A stretch of 64,000 nucleotides of DNA from Cymodocea nodosa (taxonomy: Eukaryota; Streptophyta; Magnoliopsida; Alismatales; Cymodoceaceae): contig CM072339.1 of the NCBI GenBank assembly GCA_036874045.1, positions 11,787,501 through 11,851,500 of the forward strand, written 5' to 3'. The notes under the pieces are model-generated. The model made no database searches. It was not told where the DNA came from and worked only from the letters and a program-made list of their open reading frames with translations. Shown here in pieces: positions 33,082 through 45,087 of the stretch (positions within the stretch are counted from its first letter, which is position 1; each line of letters begins with the position of its first letter). Both the position numbers and the translations under genes were made by a program.

Positions 33082-36000
33082 CTAATTATCAGATTCAGCA
33101 TAAACAGCATCGATTAAAACAATATTCTCTCCATGGCCAAATAATCTTTGCTGCAAGAAAGATTTTAAACGGTGGTCATTGACCTTAGAAACTTCCCCAC
33201 TCTTAGGGTTTTCAATCTCCATTGCTCCATGAGGAAACGTACTTTTTACCACAAAAGGTCCTATCCACCGTGATCTTAACTTACCAGGAAATAGATGTAG
33301 TCTAGAATTATACAACAATACCTGCTGTCCTACTTCAAAATTCTTACAGAAGAGCTTGCTATCATGAAATACTTTACTCTTTTCTTTAGCTATCCGTGAA
33401 TTCTCATATACCTCTCTTCGTATTTCTTCTAAGTCAGTCAATTGAAAATTTCTTTTCTTACCAGCAACCTTTAAATCTAAGTTGTGTCTTTGAATAGCCC
33501 ATCTTGCCTTATGCTCAAGCTCTACTAGTAAATGACATGCCTTTCCAAACACTACTCTATATGGAGACATATTTAAAACAGACTTAAAAGCAGTCCGATA
33601 AGCCCATAATGCCTCATCTAACTTTTCTGCCCAATCTTTTCTTGTCTTTCCAACTATCTTTTCCAAAATTTGCTTATTGGCATTTTCTACTTGTCCATTG
33701 GTTTGTGGGTGATAGGGGGTTGTCATTTTATGGTTTACTCCAAATTTTTTCATTAATACTTCAAAACTTCTATTATTAAAGTGTGTTCCCTTATCACTAA
33801 TGATTGCTCTAGGAATGCCAAATCTAGCAAAAATGTTGCTCTTAATAAAATTTATTACTACCTTAGAATCCACAAGTTCGTGTGGGAATAGCTTCAACCC
33901 ATTTGGACACATAATCAATAGCTAACAGAATATAAAAATAACCTCCAGAATTAGGGAAGGGTCCCATGAAATCAATACCCCACACGTCAAATACTTCAAC
34001 TTCAATAATTGGTGTAAGCGACATCATATTTCTTCTAGTCAATCTTCCTACTTTTTGACAATCTCTACAATTCTTAACATAGAAGTATGCATCTTTATGC
34101 AATGTGGGCTAGAAAAAACCACATTGAAGAACTTTAGTTGCAGTCTTAATAGGGTTAAGATGACCATCAACAGGTTGGTCATGACAAGAAGATAGCACAC
34201 TATGAATTTCCATATCTGGGATGCATCTCCTCAAAATCAAATCAGGGCCTAACTTATAAAGATAGGGATCATCCCAATAAAATTCTTTGACCCAAGCTAA
34301 AAATCTCTTAATATCTTGCCTTGACTAATTGCTAGGTAGTCATTTTGTCACAAGATAATTCATAATATCTGCAAACCAAGCGATTGGAGTTATAGCCATC
34401 AACTACTCATCAGGAAATGATTCATCAATGGGTAACTCCCCCTGAGGCATGACAATACGAGACAAGTGGTCGACAACTACGTTCTCACATCCTTTCTTAT
34501 CTTTTATCTCAATATCAAATTCTTACAAGAGAAGAATCCATCTAACTAATCTAGCCTTAGCATCTTTTTTAGCTAATAAATATTTAATGGCAGAATGATC
34601 AGTGAAAATGATAACATTAGAGCCTAGCAAATAAGATCTAAACTTCTCAAGAGCAAAAACTATAGCTAAAAATTCTTTCTCTGTAACTGTATAGTTCAAT
34701 TGGGCTACTTTAAGAGTTTTAGTAGCATAATAGATTACCCTAGGTAATTTATCAATTCTTTGCCCCAACACAGCACCAATTGTATAATCTGATGCATCGC
34801 ACATCAACTCGAATGGTTGAGACCAATCGAGTGGATACACAATAGGGGCTAAGGTGAGGACTCCCTTAAGCTTATCAAACTCCAGAGAATTCAAACTTAT
34901 GATCCTTTGATAATAAACTAGTTAAAGGACGGGCAATCTTACTAAAATCCTTAATAAATTGTCTATAAAACCCAGCATGACCCAAAAAAGCTCTTATATC
35001 CTTAATAGATTTAGGGGGTGGTAGGTTGGCTATCAAGTCTACTTTAGCTTTATCTACTTCCAACCCATTCTTAGAAACAACATGGCCTAATACAATTCCA
35101 TGTTGCACCATGAAGTGGCATTTCTCCCAATTTAAAATCAAATTTTTCTCTATACATCTTTTTAAAACCAATTCTAAATTCTTAAGACACACATCAAAGG
35201 AAGAACCTGACATAGAGAAATCATCCATAAAAATCTCTAAGAAGTTATCAATCATGTCTGAAAAGATTTCAGTCATACACCTTTGAAAAGTTGCAGGAGC
35301 ATTACACAAACCAAAGGGCATGCACTAGAATGCAAAAGTACCAAAAGGACATGTGAATGTGGTTTTCTCTTGGTCACAAGGTGCTACAGGAATTTGGTTA
35401 TATCCAAAATAACCATCTAAGAAACAATAATATTCTTGCCCAGCTAACTTCTCTAACATTTGGTCCATAAAAGGCAAGGGAAAATGGTCTTTCCTAGTGG
35501 CGGTATTTAGTTTTCTATAATCAATACATACTCGTCATCCTATTTGCACTCTAGTAGGGACTAGTTCATGATTGCTATTTTCTACAATTGTAATACCAGA
35601 TTTCTTTGGGACAACCTGAACAGGGCAAACCCAAGGACTATCAGAAATAAGATAAATGATGTCATGATCTAGCCACTTAATAATTTCTTTTCTAACCACA
35701 TCTTTTATGTTTGGGTTTAATCTTCTCTATGGGTCCCTAGAAGGTGTAATGTCATTATTCAAATGAATTCTATGTTGACATAAACTAGGGTCAATTCCTT
35801 TGATGTCGGCCATGATCCAACCAATGGCCTTCTTATGTTCTTTTAAAATTATCAACAACTTCTCTTCTTGTTCTCTAGAAATATGGGAAGACAAAATAAC
35901 TGGCAAGGTGTTCTCTTTTCCCAAATAGGCATACTTAAGGTCTTGAGGCAAGGGTTTTAGTTCAAGAGAAGGTGGTTCTACAATAGATGGTTTCTTAATC

Positions 36001-36794
36001 TCTCCTAAATCTCTTTCTAAAGGCTCTATGTAATTTAATTCAAAAATATTATCACTCTCACCAATGTCATCATCTAAGTCATGGATATGTGCTAGATCAA
36101 CCTCATATTCTATAGGTGGATAATCTTCATCTTCAGATAAACTATAATTTTCTACCCCCTCACCTCCATCCATAATGCTTAATAAGCTCACATTAAAATT
36201 TTCATTATCTAAAATTTTAACGTCTGGGTGAGATTTAAAAATATTTAAATCAACCTTAGCATCACCATAAGTTATTTGCATAGACCCATCTCTACATCCT
36301 ATATATGCATCTGCTGTGGCTAGGAAGGGTCTTCCTAAAATAAGGGGCACATTCAGCTTTCTACCAAGTGAAGGTTGATTTTCTAAGACAATAAAGTCTA
36401 TGGGATAGACAAAATATTTAATCTTAATCAATATGTTTTCAATAACTCCTAAGGGAGTTCTAAAAGAATGGTCAACTAGTTGAATGAGAACCTTAGTGGG
36501 TTGAATACCATTAAGTCCTAGGTTCACATAAACACCAGATGACATAACATTTACTCCTGCTCCCAAATCTATCAATGCTCTATCAAAATAGGTATCTCCA
36601 ATTGTACAAGAGATGGTTGGAGTACCTGGAACACTAAACTTCTTAGGCAAGTCTTGACAGAAATAGGCACTAACGGATTTAGCTAAGCACACTTTCATAG
36701 GTGTCTTCCTAGCTCGTTTCTTTGTACATAATTCCTTTAAAAACTTGGCATAGGCAGGTATTTGCTCTATTGCATCTAGTAATGGAATGTTAAT
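33082..36794 (-). pseudogene. B: PR-RT-RNase H-INT
   Basis: Reading leftward from the A3 insertion: the pre-protease motif PAYAKFLKELCTKKR, then aspartic protease with LIDLGAGVNVM active site (about 36555-36590) and LILGRPFLAT (about 36320). An acidic linker follows. RT has FMDDFSMSG (about 35220), RNase H has DASDYTIG and TDHSAIKYL (about 34600-34810), integrase has its zinc region (34040-34200), and the core has ISDKGTHF and GQVENANKQ (33690-33800). A GPF tail ends at 33082. The protease frame (35727-36794) is open over 356 codons. Lesions include TAG near 35725, TAG near 35325, a frameshift near 34890, stops near 34525 and 34405, and a frameshift near 33890. Family B differs from A at many residues throughout. 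Confidence 0.9.
36790..36794. repeat. target site duplication of A3, left copy
   Basis: TTAAT immediately left of the A3 LTR; the matching copy is at 51578-51582. It proves insertion of A3 into B. Confidence 0.92.
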
Positions 36795-38600
36795 TGTTTG
36801 GGTTTTCCCAACACTATACTAGAAAAACTTGGATTTGTTACTTCTGTTTTTACTTAGTTAATTTATCTTTATGCCTATTCTTTCTTTTAGAAGTAAACAA
36901 ACAACCTTTAATACAATTTAGATATTAATTCCAATTTGTACTTTAACTGCAAGTGCACAGTGTCTATTATATCAGTGTGCAAGTACAAGTCGATCCCACA
37001 GGGAATTACTGACGAATTTAAGAACCGTTCGATTGTTAACAATTCAAATTTATATTCAATAAGCACTCCATTGAATTATAATTAACTCAACAGACAAAGT
37101 TCGTTGAGTTATAGCTAACTCAACAGACTATCCTCATGGACTTAAGTTAACTCCATGAGCCTGTCTCTTCTTTATAATATTGCTATTTACAAAGGAATTT
37201 GGCCAACCATTAGGCGATTCCATAGATTGTAAATAACATCAATTAAGCTTTTTAATGCTAGTTAACAATGGATTTATCATTAAGCAATACCAACATTCAG
37301 ATGATTCAAATAGTAACCATTAAAATCATTAAGTCTTTTGTACGAACCAATTTTAGTAAATTGTAAAATTAAAACTAACTTAAAACAATCACAAAATTGA
37401 TACAGATAACATTAATCACGATACAACACAAACAATACAACACTCAAATACAACATACAAACAAAGATAAATTATTTTTGATATTTTTGTTTTGATGTGA
37501 ACATGGAAATGGGTGAAAGGTGAAATGTAAAGTAATCTCACTTGACAGTAAATACTTCCGACACTACTTGCAACGCGATTACACCACTGAAAATTAAATC
37601 ACTTACAATCCTGTCTCCTCTCCCTATAGAATCACGAGTTCAAAATTGCAAGATGATCTCCTCTTCAGCATATAGGCATCAACCCAAAGCCAAGGCTAAA
37701 AGCTTTACGATCTCCTGAAATATGAGTCAACGCTTGGTGAAAATGGCTTCCCTTCCTGCGACACGATCACTCATCACAATGGTTGTCAGGCACTGTGTTT
37801 GGCTCGGAATCGACCCGACATCAGGCAAGTATCCTCACAAACCTTCGATGGTTGGTGATTATGATGGTGATAGCAATGGTTGGTGTGATACTTCGAAGAA
37901 TCGCCGGTACTGTCTGTAGAAAGCTCGGTGCTCCTCCTCTGTATACATTGGCCGTCCATCGATCGCACCTTTTTTTCTTCTTTTCTTTTATATTTCTTCA
38001 GTAGTAACTACTTCTGCTTAAATGATCGGTTGGATTTCCTTCCTTCAAATCAATGACGATGCTTCCTTCTCCTACGCGATACGTGCAAACGTGGTTTTTC
38101 CTTCCAACTGTCTGTTCCTGCAACCGCTACAATGGCATATTAAAAAATATAAAGAAATAAGCTGCTAACATAATGCGTTACCTTAGTGTAATATTCATAT
38201 AACTCAACGCGTACAATTATGCTAACTTAACGAGTTAAACATGTGCATCTCACGTGATATTCTAAAGCATTTAAATTCAACACGTGCATAAATCTAACTA
38301 TCCGATGCTCAGGTGCATTTCGAATACTTATAAACTTAACTCACCGATATATAACTTAAGTAAATCTACCAGATCTCAACATGTGTCAGCAGCAATTTAG
38401 TCATAAAATAACATTTCGGAGAGTTACAGGTCTAACTATCTGATGCTTAGATGCATTTTGGATAGTTACAGCTAACTCACTGAAAATCCACTTAAGTCAA
38501 TTTCCTAGAACATGACACGTGTCCTCAGCTATTTATAAATAAAAAGAGATTTCGGAGAGTTACAAGGATAACTCTCCAATACAACATGACACGTGTCCTC
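36795..38600 (-). repeat. A3 3' LTR, truncated
   Basis: The element-strand end (CCCAAACA) is at 36795. The TATA box (37985-37992) and GC-richer block are present. The first several hundred bases of the LTR, including TGTTTAGAATG, and the polypurine tract are deleted; at 38601 the sequence passes into a 31-bp filler. Confidence 0.88.
37985..37992 (-). promoter_or_regulatory. LTR TATA box (A3, 3' LTR)
   Basis: TATAAAAG on the minus strand, same context as in the other A LTRs. Confidence 0.55.
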
Positions 38601-38631
38601 ATAATAGATTACCCTAGGTAATTTATCAATT
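38601..38631. other. 31-bp templated filler copied from element B RNase H
   Basis: These 31 bases are identical, in the same orientation, to 34727-34757 inside the B RNase H coding region. They sit at the junction between the broken A3 3' LTR and a T-run in the A3 3' region. They look like filler DNA left by repair of a double-strand break that deleted the polypurine tract and LTR start. Confidence 0.8.
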
Positions 38632-39909
38632 TTTTTTTTTTCATACTTTAAAAGTTAATTTGACAAGCTTGAATCATACAAGAGTTTTCTAATGTACCCA
38701 TGTAACGAGCTTTCAGTCAACAATCCCAGATCTGATCAAGATCTTAGGTTGTCAGATTTTAAGAGTCATTTTTCAGGTCAACAATCTTTACATACCTATC
38801 TGCTCAAGTACAAAAGGCTCGTGATCAAACAAGTCAATAAACTCTCAAAATTTATTTATTTTTCTTATTTTTTTCAATCAAAACTACAAACACAAAACAA
38901 AACATTAATCACATACTATATATGTATGTATTTCATTAATACAGATGTAGTAAAATGCCAATCTCATATAGTCCTGCTTCTATCAGTTACTGAAAATATG
39001 AATCCATAACAATAAGCTCATACTTTTTCTGTAGTTTAATAAGATCTACACATAAATCATTCTACAAGTTCAATCAGTCAAATTAAATATATCTCTAATC
39101 ATATGTGTTTCATTTAATCTAGAATTCACATCTCAGCTCTTTCAAGACTTTAGATAATTTTCTAATTAAGCATTAAATATTCTGATTTCATTTTAAAATC
39201 GTAAAACTGTTAAACTCATGAAATTCAGAAAAAAACATAAGATACTATATCTAGATTTGCATAACTAGTAAATTCAATAACATCTTATATAGCCTTCTAA
39301 ATATAACATTCAAGCAGTTTATAAAAAATTTTACAATCTCAATTATCGGATAGTTACAGCAAGTTCATAAAATTTTCAATTTCCTCAAAACTTTGCAGTA
39401 CTATTTTAATTTCTTTAATTAACAAACTTACATGGCTGTTACTTTAATTACCTCCCCCCCATACCTACATTTTGCATTGTCCTCAATGTAAAGAGTTTGA
39501 CAATAAGTAAAGTAATTGTAGCAGGCATGAATACAGTTTTGCTTGATTTAAAATTCAGGATAAGTAATTGGTTACATACCTTGTTCCATTTGTATCTCCT
39601 TCTGCATATTCTGATTTTTGATTCTGAAAAAACTTTTCATTCCCAGATAAACACAGAATATAAAACAAAATAACATTTAACAGATATTAATAAATTAGTG
39701 TCTTGTGTGGAACCCAGGCTCCTATGCCTTTGGTGGCTCACAAGCAAGCCAGTTGGTTTCCCAAAACAGATATCAACAAACTAGATTGATATTTTGTTTT
39801 GTTTGTTTTTTTTTTTATAAAATGAACATGAAAACTTCAAAATTCCTTTTTTTTTTCTTTCTAAAAAATAAATGCAGAATACACAACGTTAAACACACAA
39901 AATCACAGC
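38632..39909 (-). other. A3 3' untranslated region
   Basis: Non-coding and homologous to 26088-27340 of A2. It contains the GGACAATGC...GTAGGTATGGGGGGGAGG tract (39451-39488, minus strand) and the conserved GC-richer patch (39700-39790). About 500 bp next to the LTR, including the true polypurine tract, are missing. Confidence 0.75.
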
Positions 39910-41049
39910 TTAAGAACATGATTGAAAAGTAGAAACAAATGGAATAAATGTATCAGTCCAAGCAAACTTTTTAGGCATAGTTCTTCTTGCTATTAATTCT
40001 ATTTTAATGCAGTTCTTGTTCCTTCTTAATTTGTAAACATGTAATATATTATAAATTCCAAATATGAGTGTATTACCATTAATGATATGTAATGCAGAAA
40101 GGGATCCTTTTTGGTTCCAAGGTAATGTAGCAGTTTCTATTTCTACATCTATTTCAATATACTCCTCTTCCCACTTCCATTCATTCATGTCTTCCATAAT
40201 CCATATTTGAAATTTCATCAATTCATCCCACCATCTTATCAGACATAAAGTAGGATCATCTTTTTCATTATACCACATTCCTATTTGAATTTCATTAAAT
40301 TCTGCAGATAGTGGTTTAGCTATTTCACTCGGTACAGGTAAAATTTCTATATAATCATCATAACTGTCTATGCTCACTATGTATAAATCAGATCCATATG
40401 CTAATGATATCTCTGTGACTAAATAGATATATCCATCAAGTATGACATGTGTTTGGTTAATTAATGATTTCTGTCCTAGATGTATTATAACGTTTTCATT
40501 CCAAGATCTGTTCAGAAAATTATATACACTTAAGCGTAAATCTTCACCCCAATTTCCTATAGGTCTCCAATAATATAATTTTTCAGGAATTGCAGAATTT
40601 TTATCAGAAAATATTAAAGTTGACCCACAATTTTCAGTTGGTGCTTCAAATATATTAGGTCTTCCTATATTCCATTCTTCCCCTATTATAGGATTTCGTA
40701 TCAAAATATCAGGTAATATTAAACTTGCATACCTTGGTCTCGTCTTGTATATGATTAATCATTCATCTATCCCCATAATATGATTTATTCCTTCTAATGC
40801 ATTGGGTGGAATTCTAGTAGTTTCTTCCATAGCCAGATATTCATGGGTATTTGAACTACGATTAAATGACCTCCATATGAATCCATCTTTAATCTTAGTC
40901 ATTTTTGCAGCTTGTAGTCCTTGAAAATATTTTTCTTCAATACAGTCTTTAATTTCCTTTGATACACAACACAGCCTGCACAGATCTTTAGCTGACAAGT
41001 TACTTAATACTTCTCTTAATGCATCCAACGGTAATTGCATCAATTCCAT
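39910..41049 (-). pseudogene. A3: F-box protein ORF
   Basis: This has the same 379-codon layout as the A2 copy. It opens with MELMQLPLDALREVLSNLS and contains the KDLCRLCCVSKEIK F-box continuation, LIRNPIIGEEWNI and GNTLIFGIYNILHVYKL. The only break is a TGA at about residue 97 (40756-40758), where A2 has GGA. Since the A2 lesion is a different codon (TAG for Trp), the shared parent had an open F-box frame. It lies 189 bp downstream of gag and 1.3 kb before the remaining 3' region. It could equally be called a captured host gene; its presence in both copies shows it travels with the element. Confidence 0.88.
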
Positions 41050-41237
41050 TTGTCGATTCTGTATAACACAAACAAAAATTTAGTAGAGACAAAAATTAAC
41101 ATAACTACTGCACACCCTCGTGGAGTTAAGGCATAACTCAATGGACTAAGTTCGTTGAGTTAAAAATTAACTCTATGATACTATTAACTAAAAATAAAAC
41201 ATATATACATATAGATAGTTGCTTCAAATATGCTGCT
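41050..41237 (-). promoter_or_regulatory. A3 gag-F-box spacer, candidate 3' splice site
   Basis: The minus strand reads CTACTAAATTTTTGTTTGTG then TTATACAG, with AG at 41059-41060, ten bases upstream of the F-box ATG. Branch-like CTACTAAAT, T-rich tract and ATACAG are near-identical to A2. Confidence 0.4.
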
Positions 41238-42582
41238 TCATTCAGCTACCCTCCTAGAAGAGGTATCAATTTCATTAACCGTTCTATTGACAAGATTAGG
41301 TATAGCTTGTATTGGCAATCCTCCAGTAGGTCTAACTTTCATTGGTTCCTTCTGTCTAAGTGATATATTTCTATTTTGATTTTGAATTGCAGCATTTCCA
41401 AATATAAATTCTAGACGATTGTTTACTTGTTGGATTATCTTTTCTAATTTCTCTATTTTAGCTCCTTGTTCAATTAATACTTCATAACTTATGTTCTTCT
41501 CATTTATATTTTCTCCTCCCTAGAAATTGTTGTTTCTCCAAGATAAATTCGGGTGATTTCTCCAATTAGGATTATAAGAATTTCCCAAGTTATCTCTCTA
41601 GTTACTAGCATAAATAATATCTAAGTCATTTATGTTTGTATTCTTTTCTGCTAGCTTTTGATTTAATGATAACTCTTCTATTTTCTTTGTTAATTCATTT
41701 AATTTCACCTCTAACATAGTATTGGAATCTATTTCATGCATTCCTCTTGGCAATATTCTTTTATCTACAATAGCTTCAACCGAATTTTCCCACTGTGTAG
41801 TTCTTTTTGCAAAGTTTTCTAAATATGCCCATGTTTCTTCACTACATAATTTTAATAATCCATTTCGACAAGTAGATTCTAATAAAGATTTCGTTGAAAT
41901 ATGTATGCCTTCATAAATTATACCTATTAATTGTGCTTTACTCATTGCATGATGTGGACATTGAGTCAGTAAATCTTTAAATCTTTCAAAATATTTCCAG
42001 AATGATTCACCCTATTTTTGGCTACACATTAATATTTCTTTCTTCTTTTTAATCGTTTGATGTGTCGAATAATATTTTTCCAGAGAAACAGAGCAAAATT
42101 CAGTCCATGTAGAAATTGAATCAGGCGACAGAGTATATAACCATCTTTTAGCTGTCTTTTAAAGAAAAAGGGATATATCTAAGTTTAATAGCATCTATAC
42201 TCATGTTTGGCATTTTCATCATTTGACAAACTTCGTTAAATTCTCTAAGGAAATAATAGGCATCCTCTCTTTCTAATCCATGAAAATGTGGCAATTGACT
42301 AATGTAATTAGATTTCAGTTCAAACCTATCTCCCTCTAAGTTTGGTAGCAATCGAATACATGAAGGTTCATCAATTAATTCAAGATACAGAATTTCTCCT
42401 AATGGTTTTTGTACTGGAGCAGCCATCTCTACGTTCTCTTTTAAAGAAAGGTTAACTACACCCCAAAGAATTTCATTAAAGTTCAGTTCAGAAAATTTTT
42501 CAGTACTCCTCTGCAATGAAAATTCCTAGGTAGGTGTTCTTACTAATCGTTTAGTGCTAGGAGAACGAGTCCATGTGCTCAT
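41238..42582 (-). pseudogene. A3: Gag (capsid) ORF
   Basis: ATG 42582 (minus) opens MSTWTRSPSTKRLVRTP. Capsid core LPHFHGLEREDAYYFLREFN lies near 42270-42310, GESFWKYFERFKDLL near 41980, and the WRNHPNLSWRNNNF motif near 41550. No zinc knuckle is present. It ends GTAGCTGAATGA at 41238. Lesions: a 2-base deletion near 42155 (frameshift), TAG codons shared with A2 (after RTPT, before GESFW, before RDNLGN), and a private TAG near 41521. A TATA box lies 162 bases before the ATG. Confidence 0.88.
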
Positions 42583-43518
42583 AAATAAATAGCAGAAGAT
42601 TGATTACATACCAGTCTGAAGCTTTCCATTCTATAAATATTTGTTGTCGGATGAAGTTGAATCAGCTGCTTCTCCTTCCAGTTCCTCCAACGCTTTCTCC
42701 TTTCTTTTAAAAGTGCTGGTAACTCGTAAATAACATTCTGTTTCTTATATATACTGTGCATCCATAAAGTGAATAAATCTCATTGCAAGAACGTGTCTTG
42801 CAACGTGCATCGTGGTTCCTATTTTTATGGGTATGTATACCACTACTAATTTCAAATTTTGGTAACCGCTAAACCGACGAAGTTTCGTTCATGGTTAAAA
42901 GAATAACTGTTCTGCTTAATCCACGAACTAACCTCGTTGAGTTACAAAAAACTCAACAGAACATAGTTGATTACTGTTGCTAACTCCACGGACTAACTTC
43001 GTTGAGTTATAGATAACTCAACGGAGTGACTTATATTATATTACTGACCTCGTGGAGTTACGGTTAACTCAACGGACTTACTTTGTTGAGTTAACACTAG
43101 GCAACAACTAAGTTTTACTCTCGTAAGTTCCTATCTTTTTTTTCTTTTTTTTTTTGTTCTGCTAACTGAAATAAAGTTAAATCTATGTCATTAATGCATC
43201 ATTTTGATTAAAATTCATTTAAATCTAAATCTTATATAAAGATTTAACTTGCAGGTCATTTTATGTTATGCAGAATTTACATTTTACCTTATAATATGTA
43301 GAAATTTTTAAGTAGTTTTCCTGTCATTCAGCAAATTGTAAATCTGTTACATATTCATTCATAAAACTTCACAATAACATAATATTCAATAATTTCCATT
43401 CATTTCTCATCCAAAACACGTATGAAAATTGCATCTGAAAAATTTACATTCATTAATATGAATCAATTACAATACAAGTACACCATACAATTTTACACAA
43501 GTAGACGAACAATACAAT
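42583..43518 (-). promoter_or_regulatory. A3 ORF2-gag spacer with candidate internal promoter
   Basis: On the minus strand: AT-rich part, perfect palindrome CGTTGAGTTA-TAGA-TAACTCAACG at 43000-43023, a TTGCAAGA...TCTTGCAA palindrome near 42785-42810, TATA box TATATATAAG at 42744-42753, then a GTATGT donor-like site at about 42606-42611 before the gag ATG. The order and spacing equal those of A2. No ORF here is supported. Confidence 0.5.
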
Positions 43519-44508
43519 TTAATCTTTATGCCTAAGTTCATCTACTTCCTTCTGGAGTTTTTCTAATTGCTGCTCTAATTGATTTATCCTCTCTTCTGCT
43601 CCTACAATTTCTCCAAAAGGTACAACTAATTCCGCAGCTACAAAATTTCTGTATTCTTTCACTGAAATGGTTCGGGATCTGATACTTTTTGATGTCCATT
43701 TAGTGAAATCAATACAATCCACCATTAGTAGTGGAATCAAATCTCCATAAAATAATTTCTTCTTCACTATTTTCAGCTTGGAGATAAAAACTGCAGACCA
43801 ATTTATTTGGATCTTATTTACAACTATATACGTGGCCCATTTGACAAATTGACTTAATTCTATGTCATGGCCCTGTCGTTGATAGACATTCTTAATCAGA
43901 ATGTTAGCTACCATGTGTGCTTTACCATTTAAATGCTTCAATCTGTTTAATAATAGCACACTAGGATTGATAGCTAAACAATCCTTAATTTGCTGCTCAG
44001 TCCATTCAATTGCAGTTGTATCTTCCAAAATTTTTGTTCCTTCATTCTTTAAACCAAATATGTTGTGGAGAAGCTCTGGTGTTATATATACATCAGCTTC
44101 CTCCACGTTTGAAATTAATCCTCCTCTTTCTCTCAAATTTGAATAGAAACAGGGCACTAAATTTTCATATACTACATGCCCTCTTTCTTGAGATATAAAT
44201 TGCAGTAGACCTTGGAATTCAAATAGATCTTTGATTTCTTGCATTCCATCCCAATTTACTAGTCTACTGTAAATAATATCATAACCCCTTATTTCTTAGT
44301 ATTTGGTATAAGCTTCCTGACTACAAAAATGTACTTCATTCAAAATTGTTGTTTCAGTCGAGTTAGGAAGGTGACTTTGTTGCTCTAGAGGTGTTTGTAC
44401 TTGTTCTTCCTCTAGCATAGGCTGTATTTGGACATTCTCTTCAGATTCCCTCAGAAATTCTAATGTATCAACAGCATCTTCCCAGAATTCAGGCGTCATC
44501 TTCCTCAT
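43519..44508 (-). pseudogene. A3: ORF2 with internal deletion
   Basis: The start MRKMTPEFWEDAV aligns with A2 ORF2, but the acidic middle of roughly 400 residues is missing; ESEEN joins directly to the segment before NEVHFCSQEAY. The C-terminal domain (43519-44244) is open: LFEFQGLL, ENLVPCFYSNL, YITPELLHNIFGLKNEG, then QFVKWATYIVVNKIQINWS and a coiled-coil tail ending RHKD. One TAG near 44295 (KY*EIRGY) is the only stop, so the deletion kept frame. Its better preservation suggests that the C-terminal domain is the essential part, or just chance. Confidence 0.82.
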
Positions 44509-45087
44509 CGTGGAGTTACACAACAGCACGGAATCGCTCTGATTTCTACTATTCTAGATTCTAAATGATTTACCGGATAATACCCCCAAAACCCTAGGTT
44601 TTAGTTTAAATAAGCCCTAAGTTTAGGTGGGTAATCGGGTCATTTCCCGAACCAACTATTACTATTTTATCTACGGTCTTAGCTACAGTACTCCATTGAG
44701 TTACAGTTAACTCAATGAAATAAGCTCATTGACTAACTCAAGACTCAACGAAGTAAGCTCGTTGAGTTAAGTGTAACTCAACGGACTTCCCGTACAAGCA
44801 AATATAATAATAAAAATATTACAGGGAATAGTTTTTCTGTTTTTTTACCGGTTTAATTGATACTATGTTTCGGTCAGACCTAAATATTTTTTATTTTTCT
44901 TTTGGTTGAACCGATACTATGTTTCGATAAAACCATTATTTTTTTTGAAAATTAATATTCATATTTTTTTATGTTCCGGTCATACCGATGGATCCAATCG
45001 GTTGAACCACAACTATTTTTATGTTTTATATATATTTTTAATATTATTTTTATATATATATATATAAACATAAAAACTGATTTCTTA
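44509..45087 (-). promoter_or_regulatory. A3 pol-ORF2 spacer with leader
   Basis: The minus strand holds CGGT...ACCG palindromes (44850-45010), GTTGAGTTA...TAACTCAAC stem-loops (44690-44785), then a leader with AGGGCTTATTTAAAC and CTAGGGTTTTGGGGG (44585-44625) about 80-120 bases ahead of the ORF2 ATG. TATTTAAA could serve as a TATA-like element. Confidence 0.45.
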
